Shown here piece by piece: positions 9,779-21,700 of a stretch of DNA of 64,000 nucleotides (positions are counted from its first letter, which is position 1; each line of letters opens with the position of its first letter). Source of the stretch: Nematostella vectensis (taxonomy: Eukaryota > Cnidaria > Anthozoa > Actiniaria > Edwardsiidae); NCBI RefSeq assembly GCF_932526225.1, contig NC_064041.1:5638046-5702045 (forward strand), given 5' to 3'. The position numbers and the translations under genes were made by a program. Under the pieces are notes generated by a model that saw only the letters and a program-made list of their open reading frames with translations, was not told the DNA's origin and did not search any database.

Positions 9779-12700
9779 TCACGTCGATTTACCACCCGAT
9801 AGTGTAACTGGCAATGGTAAAAACAGGTTTGACGAGAAATGTTCCTTTAAGTACTCTCCGCCTTTCTCTTCATACTCTTGCTGTGTGATGCTAGCGGACT
9901 GGAGCGAGGTTAGTGACGTCACCCACTTACGTGCCCCACACCACGCGTCCAGGACTGGGTTTGCTAAAAAGCAGCCAATCACTAGTTAGCCCAAAACTGT
10001 TACTTTATAATGTTGGTACGTATATTTTAATACATGCTGTTGGGTCAGGTAAGGTGCGAAGTGCGCCAAGATCATCCATCAAGCATTGCTTGTACCACCT
10101 CACAAAACTGAGCCAAAACCAGACGGGTATAAACCGCACCCGCAGCATCAAGCATTGCTTATACCACCTCAAAAAGAAATAGGTATAAACTGCGCCATCA
10201 TTGAGACGACATTCCCTGAAAACGACGTGAAAACTTTGTACCTGCGGAATGTAGGCGGAATGTGGACTGGAATGGTCGGATAGCCAGCAACTCTCGCTCC
10301 AGGCGCGCCATGAAGTTGTTGTACATTGTGTTACCGCCTGTTACAAACACATTCTGTACAGAAACCAAAGTAAGATCGGTTAATGAACAAGTCACTTTCA
10401 TCGGAAATTGGGCCGAATCAACTGACAAGACAATGAACATCTCAATGTTTTACTGGTAATACATTAGCAACGTCTGTCACATCTCATAAAAAGTATTTCT
10501 TCCAGCATCCCTACTACTTCCAATTTCTATAGCGATTCTGACTTTGGTCAAGAGGGAAATGCAGTAGCATGAATCTCTGTCCGCCATTTTGTCATTCTAG
10601 AAAAGTAACAAATATGAGAAAGTATCCGCTTCCTTCCCCTGATTTGATTCCGCTGATTTTCTTTGAAAATAAGGCATAAAAATTTGTTTCTAGATAATTC
10701 ACAAGAACGAACGCACCCCTCCCCACCCCCCTCCACACACACACAACGGCCGAAAGTCCACTTTCGGTCCTCAATAGACGTGCTATTTGTAGACAAAACT
10801 AAATCAGACTTTATTTGTTGCCAAATCCGACAATAAACGTCCCGTGGAGATACTGCAAAGGCATAAATAATCTCTTTTTGTTTTTTCGGGGGTGGTCAGA
10901 TTTTTATCAGAAAACTCCCTCCCTCCCCCAGGGAAATAAGGTCCATTTTTTCGGATTCCCCCCCCCCCCCCCCCCAAAAAAAAAAAAAAAACAAAAAAAC
11001 AAACAAACAAACAAACAAAAAAAAACACCAACAACAAATCCTGGGTAAGGGCCTGAATCATCTCCCGGTGACGAATCTTTGATAGATAAGAATGGCATTT
11101 TTTTTTCAAGGGGGGGGGAGGGGGAGGGGCGAGAACGGAACAGGATCATATACCTGGACCAAAGCACTTTGAACCTCTGGCGTGTAACGGCTGAGGATGA
11201 AGCCCATTGTCTCAGTAATTCCTGCCTGCTCCAAGCCCAACATCGAGGGCTGGAAGATTATCTCAGGGACCCTGCAAATTATGCAAGTCTGAGGTATCAG
11301 CTTAAGTAGCACGAGGACTGGTATTTCCTGGTTCAATCGTAAGAGCCGTGGGAATCATTGGATACAGTCATACAAAACATCCATTCCCATCGGCTAATTC
11401 AAATATGACGGCAAAATGATTCCAATAAGTAACTGAGATACCTTCGATCATATCGTTTATAGTGAGATTATCACACTTCATCGTGGATGGCTGTGGTATT
11501 TTGGAATTTAATAATAACAAAGGAGCAGCTGATCATAGATGTCCTTTAAATAGCACGCGAAGTGATATTCCCTGATTCACTCTGTAATGGCGCAATGGCC
11601 AGATGCGCTGTATAAAAAACGGTTGTGATTTTGAGGTTGTCGCTAATTTTCTAGCAGCCTGCCAAACAGGCTCTCAAAAAGCGTCCCAGGAGAGCTCCCG
11701 GAAAAGCCGTTCTATTGGACGCTCGGCCAAAAAGGGAGCTTGGCTTCTCGTTTTTTCTTTAAAGCTCGGCTATATCAGCTCGGCTATCTAAAAGCTCGGC
11801 TTTTCCGTCTTACACAAGTAGCGCCTGTTGAGCAGGCTACTAATTGGCGAATATCACAGTTTCTGTCAACCTATTTATTTTCCCGCCTGAACGTGTGAAC
11901 GCGCGTCAACAACAGAATAGCCAAGTAACGAGAATGTCCCAACACCCTTAACGAGAGAATTCCATAGGTTGATTTGGGAAAACTAGTACTTACTTTGCTA
12001 GTGAATTTTGTGTACGAAGTATAAAACTATGATTTAAGATTTTTTTTTTTTAGGGGGGGGGGGGGGGTTACGTGATTTGTCTTCCAATATGAAATGATAA
12101 CAAAAGCAAAGGTTCGACTGACAATGGTTCTTCACCTTATACGCTCCACACCAAGGTTCACCTGGTAATACTCAGCCCAGTTCATCGGCGCCTTGTTGTC
12201 ATCAGTTCTAGAAATAAGTACAGAGTAACGTGTCGGTAGAATGCTCGGGTCGTAGCCAGGATTTGGAGGTGAGGCGGGGGTAAGATGGCGGCATTTGTAA
12301 CCATTTGTTAGTTACTTTTGGCCAGGGGAGCTACCGGTTGATTGGGGTTGTTCTTTCCAACCTTCCCAACCAACGTGGCTACGGGCCTGGTAAGCTGCAA
12401 TCCTTGACATTTGCACATTGAAGTAATGAGTGAACCCTTGCATCCATTGTTTTTTATTCGTCACCTTGCGAAGTCTGGGTCGTGTTTCTTTAGTAGATTC
12501 TCGAGTTCGTTTAATTCCTCTTGTTCTTTTTCACTGTCGGAGTCCCCCGCGTCTTTATTCTGGGACGGGGTAAGGAAATGTTACTTGATGATCAAAACAA
12601 TAGCTTAACGATGGAGGGGAGTTAGTTGCAGCATGGTATGGTAGAAAGGACTACATAGACAAGCTGTTTAGAGACAGGGAAATGAATCAACAAAACGGGC

Positions 12701-15700
12701 TCTGACGAAGGGCTAGTGCAAGAAATGTCAGCAGAATTGATTGATTGATATATTGTGAGGATCGATGAAATGACTGCTATACTCACGATGCCTCGGTAGA
12801 CCATCGGATTAATTGGATGACTGTATGCTATACTTACAATGGTTCTGTAGACCATCCAGTCCTCGTCGTTCTGACCGAATGTGTCTTCCTTGTTTTTCTT
12901 CTGCGACTGCCGCGTAGTCCCGTCATCACGAACTAGAATTACAAAAAAGCAGGGTGAGATGTGAACCAACCGTGATTAATCAACAGTGGTGGAGAATCCG
13001 GGACGACCCCCTCCCCCTCCCGCCTTTTAGATACTTCCCCCTTAGTGAAATCATAGATTTGCCCAATACACAACCTGGAAAAGAGCGGTAGACGTGTCGA
13101 AATATTAAAAAAATTAAAAAAAATCCCCGCCGACATGAACATGAATAGTTATTATAATAATATAATTATTCATATGATTTATAATGTTATTTTTAAAATT
13201 CTTGAATTTTATTTGTTTGAAGTTCTGAGAGCCTTTAAAAAATAGACAATTTAAATGATCAAACTCGGCTCTTAGTTTAAGGGTTTATTTACTGGTGATT
13301 CTGGAATGAGAATGATTAGAATAGAAAAAGCGCGCGTTCGTTTATCCCGCGTCCCCATTCCAGAATGGAATGAAGGCAATCCACCAATTCTGCTACCTGT
13401 AGCAGAATGACTCGATTGCCATTCTGAACATTCTCTAACAACCATTCCAATTCCAGAATGATAGTGACAAAATGCGCCCAAAAACAGCGATCACACACCG
13501 TTAGGGTCGTAGGCAAGTTTTGATAGCATGCGCATGCGCTGCATGGAAGCGTGACTCCTCCTCGTGGCTAGCTCCTCCCTCCGCTGACGACGCTGAGCGC
13601 GGGCCTCCATGATTTCCTGACAGAAAATAGACAAGGCTATCCATATGAATAACAGTACAACTAACATAGAGCGAACCTCCATGATTTCCTGACAGAAAAT
13701 AGACAGGGCTATCTATATGAAAAACAGTACAACTAACATAGCGCCGGCCTCCATGATTTCCTGACAGAAAATAGACAGGGCTATCTATATGAAAAACAGT
13801 ACAACTAACATAGCGCGGGCCTCCATGATTTCCTGACAGAAAATAGACAGGGCTATCTATATGAAAAACAGTACAACTAACATAGCGCGGGCCTCCATGA
13901 TTTCCTGACAGAAAATAGACAGGGCTATCTATATGAATAACAGTACAACTAACATAGCGCGGGCCTCCATGATTTCCTGACAGAAAATAGACAGGGCTAT
14001 CTATATGAAAAACAGTACAACTAACATAGCGCGGGCCCTTCCATGATTTCCTGACAGAAAATAGAGAGAGCTACCTATATTGATAACAGTATAACTAACC
14101 TAGCGCGGACCTCCATGATTTCCTGAGAGAAAATAGACAGGGCTATCTATATGAAAAAAAGTACAACTAACATAGCGCGGGCATCCATGATTTCCTGACA
14201 GAAAATAGACAGGGCTATCTATATGAAAAACAGTACAACTAACATAGCGCGGGCCCTTCCATGATTTTCTGACAGAAAATAGAGAGAGCTACCTATATTG
14301 ATAACAGTATAACTAACCTAGCGCGGGCCTCCATGATTTCCTGAGAGAAAAAAGACAGAGCTATCTATATTGATAACAGTATACAGTAACTAAGAGAGGC
14401 GGGCCTCCAAGATTTCCTGAATGAAATAGAGAGAGCTATCTATAGTTACAATAGTAACAAAGAAAAAGAGCATGCAAATGTGTTGCTGAATATAGTGATT
14501 GCTGATGAAGATGTCAACGACGATGAAGATGGCGAATGGTAACGGTTATGGAGATGATGATGAGGGTGATGGCATTTGTGGAAATGGTGGTAATGGTAAC
14601 GGTTATTGAGATGGTGGTGATACTGGCGGTTATAGAGATAGTGGTGGTGGTGTTGGTAATGGTGACATTTGTGGAGATGGTGGTGGTAATGGTAATGGTG
14701 ACATTTGTGGAGATGGTGGTGATGGTAGCGGTTATGGAGATGGTGGTAGTGGTTATGGCGGTGATGGTGGTGTTGGTGGTGGATATGGAGATAGTGATGG
14801 TGGTAATGTCAGCTGCTTTGGAGATGGTGGTGGTAATGATGACATTTGTGGTGGTGTTGGTGGTGGTGATAATGGTACATACAATTATAATAAATGAAAA
14901 TGGTGAGAACGACAACCACGATTGATAGTAGCGATAATGGTGACTATGGTGGTGATGATGATGATACCGATGATGATAATGGTAATGATGATGAAGATAA
15001 AAGCGATGTTGACGATGAAGATGTCATACCTCTCGCCTCATGTGCAATCCCGAAAATGGTGAGAACGACAACCACGATTGATAGTAGCGATGATGGTGAT
15101 TATGGTGGTGATGATGATGATACCGATGATGATAATGGTAATGATGATGAAGATAAAAGCGATGTTGATGATGAAAATGTCATACCTCTCGCCTCATGTG
15201 CAATCCCGAAAATGGTGAGAACGACAACCACGATTGATAGTAGCGATAATGGTGACTATGGTGGTGATGATGATGATACCGATGATGATAATGGTAATGA
15301 TGATGAAGATAAAAGCGATGTTGATGATGACGATGTCATACCTCTCGCCTCATGTGCAATCCCGAAAATGGTGAGAACGACAACCACGATTGATAGTAGC
15401 GATAATGGTGATTATGGTGGTGATGATGATGATGCCGATGATGATAATGGTAATGATGATGAAGATAAAAGCGATGTTGATGATGACGATGTCATACCTC
15501 TCGCCTCATGTGCAATCCCGAAAATGGTGAGAACGACAACCACGATTGATAGTAGCGATAATGGTGACTATGGTGGTGATGATGATGATACCGATGATGA
15601 TAATGGTAATGATGATGAAGATAAAAGCGATGTTGATGATGACGATGTCATACCTCTCGCCTCATGTGCAATCCCGAAAATGGTGAGAACGACAACCACG

Positions 15701-18700
15701 ATTGATAGTAGCGATGATGGTGATTATGGTGGTGATGATGATGATACCGATGATGATAATGGTAATGATGATGAAGATAAAAGCGATGTTGATGATGACG
15801 ATGTCATACCTCTCGCCTCATGTGCAATCCCGACAGCCACCGTGCATATGCTTCTTCCTTTTGCTCATCATCCTGTGCTTTCTGTAGCTCTTCATTTTTC
15901 AGTTCCTCCTTTGTGCGTTTTCCAGCACTTTCTTCCTTACTTCCCAGTGCACCTCGCGGGCTTCGCTGCCTCTTCTTGCTGTCCCCTGGTGAAGTCCGCT
16001 GGGCAGACGTACTGTCGACCCCTGAGTAAACACCATCCCCAGTTGCCTTGGCCTGTATACCAGATAAGGGAAATCTGGGTAAGAGCGGCAAAATAGTTGG
16101 ACTGTGGCGACATGATTCTTGACTTATGCTCCTAGCGACACTCACGGTCTAGTATGAGCCTTAAACATAATACAGTTGAAGGTCTCTAAGCGACCATCTT
16201 GGGAACTGAGAATTGTAGTCGTTAACGGAGCTGGTCTCTTACGAGAGCTTGCTCTCATAAGCGACCACTGGGCGTCAAAAACTTGAACAATAGGTGTTGG
16301 TCGCTTAAGAGAGCTTAATTAAAATGGAATCTAAAAGTTATCGTGATAATAACAACGCTGTGATATTTTGGTTTATTGCTTGATTTCAAAACTAGGTATT
16401 TGACTTATCATGAGAGTGAGTTGTTGTATTTAATAGCAATTAATTCTACGCAAAGTAGCTCGTTATGCTCGTTTATATCGACGACTTAAGCTATTCATCA
16501 TGAAATATCTTCTGCGTCTACGAAGCATGGCGTCTTTTGTTAGCCGATTTCTAAGGCGTGCAACAAACAAGTGGATGGCTATTGTAACTGGAAAAAGGAT
16601 AAATCGTGGAGCTGGCAATGGACTAGAGATTATTTGCATTTACACATTTTCTGGAGACAAAGAAATGGTTGAAATTGAAGTTAGAAAATTGAAATTATGG
16701 AATTCTTTAATAGTTGTCTACTGGAAAGGCAGCTTTTGTGAAACGTGATTTCAGCATGCATTGGATATGATATTCATCAGGTGTTGATTGATGTTGTAAA
16801 GCCAAAAATCATTGTGGTCGCTTACGAGGGCTTAAAAATAAAATAAAATCTCAGTTGGTGGTTTGAAATTGTGGTCGTTAACGTAGCTGGTCGCACCGAT
16901 AAGTTGGTCGCTTACGAGAGCTTAGAATTACAGAGTTTGTGTGACAATTATCAGGGCTGGTCGCTTACGAGAGCGGTCACCCTGAGAGCTTCGACTGTAT
17001 ATACTTACGGTCTCATCAAGTTCTGCTGCCGCTTGCATGGCGGCCAGTTTTTCCTTGCGTCTGTTCATTGTTACTGTGAGTGTCTTGATTGCCGTTTGAA
17101 GAGCCTGCAATTCATACCAATTAACCGTTAAAGCCGCATTGTCACGAGTTTACTTCCGGTCGATTACTTAACAATCTCCGATGATTTTTAACGGAAAACG
17201 CGAAAAATATTTCAAAATATTGAAAGCAGTGTGTCTATTGGAAGTTTCTCTGAGGATGTGACTGATAATCTAGAGCGGATGGCCTGTTTAATATCTCGGA
17301 TTCTAATAGATTCTTTTGACGGTTGAGGTTTCCGTCGGACCTCCGGAAGTAAACTGGTGACAATGCGGCTTTAATCTATTAAACATAGCTAGGCAAAAAA
17401 AGCCTGAAATACTCTATATGCAAATATCATCATTACATCATATACCTTTTCAAAACTAGGTTGTACTCGGAGAATAAATGTGTTCATTTGTGCAGACGAC
17501 GATTGTAGCTTATCCAATAAGGATAAATAAAAGATCGGTCAGCAAAATAATTTTAGCGAAATATTTTATGGGAAATCCGTTCTATTTGAAAACCATCAGT
17601 AATTGGAAACTTTTGAAGGCCTGCATGGGCGTAACGAGACTTCTGAACAATTGCTTGAAGAGGCAAATAAGAGTACATTGAAATGTACCGGAATATATTC
17701 AAAATTTGTTTGGTTGCCTTATGCTAAAGTTCTAAGGAACGGGATATTGTGAAGGAGAGAAAATGGTCGCATGATTGTCAATCAAATCCTTAGCCTGTAT
17801 CAAGTTATGAGACAAGGATATCTTAAAGTCTTACTTCTGGTGTTTGGAAGTTGGCTTCTGCCAGTTCTACCTACAAACATAACAAAATAACAGCATGTGA
17901 AGTTTTTGCCATTTCTTAACGTTGCCCATAGCAACCCAAAGTAAAAACATAAGTAAAAGCTAATTCTTTACATTAAATCTATCCTCGTCTTGCGTTTGGA
18001 GGTTTAGAATGTCCTGGAGTCGCTTCAGCTCTTCTTCTTCCTTGGCAATCTGAAAACCAAATGGAAGGGTCTAAAAAGACCAGAAAACAATCGCCCCACT
18101 ATGGAATGCATAGCAAAGAGGTGGCATGACAAGGTGATGCAACGCACGCTACCGTGGCCACTTTGACTGCTCCCTGATTGGCATCAGCTTCACTATCCTT
18201 AGTCAGCCGCCCTTTTGTCATCCATGTTTGAAAAAGCATCCATTTCCATCGGCTGATTTGGGGAAGCCAATGTGATATTTTCATTTGAATTTGGTATTCA
18301 AGAGCATTGAACTTTGTTTTTAGATAGTTATTTTGAGATTTTAACACATTATATGCCTTCCAATATTAAATTAAAGTAATTAACAAAGGTGTGGCTGACA
18401 ATTCGGCACTTTTATTTTTAAAGTCCACACTATAACATGATTCTCAAAGCAATGTTGATAAAGAAAAACGCTAACAGTGATGAAATTGTTGGTCGATTCA
18501 TTTGATGTGTAAAGACTAGGTGATTATAGTACCTTTTCCTCTCTTCTTCTAGCATTAATCTCTTGTAGTCTCTTTCCTTGCCGTTGCCTCCTGAGTTTCT
18601 CCTTCTCACCATCCTTCCCTCCACTCGCTTCTGGAACTTGAGGCTAGAAATGCAGCAAAAGAATAACTGCCTGTCCTTACATCACTCACCTGTGGTTCCC

Positions 18701-21700
18701 GGAATAGAAATACATGGGACGTAAAACACTTGGATCTCTAGCCCTCTTTGAAGGCATCTCAATAGGGTCGAGAAATAAAAAGGGTATTTCAAGCCTATTT
18801 TGAGATCATTCTGGGATTCCTGTGTTTGGGGGTTCAAGAATTAGGGGGATGAGGAACTGGGAAGGAGAAATGAAAGGGATCTCTCCCAGACGTGCACAGG
18901 GTGGACTCAGGGTTCTAACAATCCCTTTGGCCACCAAAATGTGGGTAATTTCATAATGTATAGTTATCAAATACTATCCTTTTTCAATACTTTATGATAC
19001 CTATGACTGTGCACCCCCGCCCAGGGAAATCTGGGTATGCCCCTCTCTCTGTTCTTTTCTTCCTCTTCACTCCCCCCCCTCCCCCCTACGAAATTCTTGT
19101 CATTTTTCTCTTCTCTTCTTTTCTGATTGGGCAGGGCAATTTTATAAAATATCAATTAAAATGTATAAATGGGTATATATTTGAGGGCAACTTCTATATT
19201 CAAGAATGGCATCTATGTATCAAAATATTGTATCTTTAAGCTGGGAAGATTACCTGACTGAATGGCAGCTGAATTTTATGCACATGCTTGTCATAGTACT
19301 CATCAGAGGCCCACTGCTCTAGCTCGGAAATATAGTCCTTGGCAATGTATGTGTGGTCTTGCACTAGCTCTTGTGCTCGTGCCAGCGTGATCTGGGCTGC
19401 GTGGGCAGGGTTCTTGAGTTGGAGAAGCCTCTGCATGTACCAGGCTGCTTGCCATCCCCCAAGATTTATCCTGTAAACAACAATATACTGTAATCATCAA
19501 CAACAACAATATCCTAATTAACTATATTATCACCAAAACTCTAAACTATACTATAATAAACACAGCAAAGCAGCACTGGCTTTAACCCTTGAAGATTTAT
19601 CCTGTAAACAACAATATCATCATCAACAACAACAGCCTCATCATCAAAATATCATCATCAACAACAACAGCATCATCATCAAAATATCATTATCAACAAC
19701 AACAATATCATCATCAACAACAACAGCATCATCATCAAAATATCATCATCAACAACAACAATATCATCATCAACAACAACAATATCATCATCAACAACAA
19801 TATCAACAACAACAATATCATCATCAACAACAACAATATCATCATCATCAACAACAATATCATAAACATAAATATCATCATCAACAACAACAATATCATC
19901 ATCAACAATATCATCATCAAAAATATCATCATCAACAACAACAATATCATTATCAAAATATCATCATCAACAACAACATCATTATAAAAATATCATCATC
20001 AACAACAACAATATCATCATCAACAACAGCAATATCATCATCAAAAATATCATCAACAACAACAATATCATTATCAAAATATCATCATCAACAACAACAT
20101 CATTATTAAAAATATTATCATGAACAACAACAATATCATTATCAAAATATCATCCTCAACAACAACAATATCATTATCAAAAATATTATCATCATCAACA
20201 ACAACATCATCATCGACAACAACATTATCATCATCAACAACAACAACATAATCATGTAAAAAATATCATCATCAACAACAACGTCATCATCACTCTTGAA
20301 GATTTATCCTGTACACAACAATAATATCATTGTCAACACTCTAATACTCTATTAAACACTCAGTAAGTAAGGCTATCCTGCTTATCAACCTTGAATAATC
20401 TTCAGGGAATCAGAAAGAAATCATATCTCATCAACCACATCAGCTGCAAGAGGGCATTAGCAGTTGAAAAGTTGTTAAATGAATACAATATTATTGTAGT
20501 TTGAATTTTTAACACTGAGTAGAACAGGAATATTTCATGTCATTTTGTTACCCATTCATCTTATTGATTTTGCTGTAATGTATGTTTCAATTCAATTTAA
20601 AAGTTTCTGATCTAGGTCAATCTTAAGTAAATCATGAAGAAATATCATATCTTCTGGTTGAGAATAAAAAAAAAGCAGAAGGAACTGTACCTTTTACAAT
20701 TCCTAGCATCCAGTCTACCATTCAGCACTGGTAACACATGACTAACGTTGAATCCTGATGACACAACCAATGCACTTGTCCTACCTGAAGAAATGAGATC
20801 CACTTAGGTTATATTAGCATCATTTATACTGTATAACTCATAAAAAGTCATTGACAGTGTGGTTAATTAAACTGCTTGCATTTTTTACTGTATGTTAGGG
20901 ACATAACTGTGCAAAAAAATGGGCCTGCAAAGCATAAGTAGCTAGTAACAATATTTGAGCATGCAATCATAAACCTTTTTGTGGAAATATGAATTCATGT
21001 GTTCTTTTTTCTTGTACAAGAAAAAGGTGTGTGTGGATACATTAAATATTAAACTTCTTTATTCATGGACAACATCAATTGGATTGACTGTTAGACTCTT
21101 AATTTTAATAACTTAGCCAGGAGCTGCTCAGCCAACTTAATTAACTTGCACACTATTTCTTTATCTCAACAAGTTTTGTCCCATCAGGTATCTTACTGTA
21201 TATGTACCTGGGTTTGGTGTATTGTTGTAGAGGCTAAACAAGCTGTCAATGCCATAAGCCACAGACGGGACATGGTAACATTCAAACAGTAGCTCGGACA
21301 TCACTAGAAAGTAACAGATAAAATAACATGCCATAAGCCAAACACAGTAGCTTAGACATTACTAGTGAAAGAGAAAAAACATGCCATAAGCCAAACATGG
21401 AACATTCAAACAGTAGCTAGGACTTCAAGGTAGGAGATAAAATTATACTAGATATTAGAGGGTCCAGTTCAACTTGGAATATTCCCTGATCATTTTTTAC
21501 TTGATGTATAAAGGGCCAAAAAGAACTGCCGGTGATGCTGATCCCATAGATGAAGAACCACCTTCAATGAACATTAACATGCACACCAACAAAAGAGACA
21601 TTTTGTCTCACAATGTTTCTAGACATTTTTACAGGTGCAATTAAACAACCACAAAGACTATGATTAAAATGCTCACATTGTCGGCAGTAGTTAGGGTTGC

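Noticed and set aside
13603-14450. CRISPR-like array (regular 72-bp spacing)
   Set aside because: Units repeat over their whole length with no unique spacers, and the host gene is a spliced animal gene.
14514-14925. Met/Val-rich and Thr/Ile-rich frames on opposite strands
   Set aside because: Both are readings of a GGTGAT microsatellite.
14894-16096. A 400-codon Asp-rich plus-strand reading frame
   Set aside because: It is the open frame of six 156-bp tandem units (156 is divisible by three) running into the antisense of ACTR5 exon 12; no start context or family match.
19589-19987. Asn/Ile-rich frame of 132 codons
   Set aside because: Translation of an ATC/AAC microsatellite in an intron.
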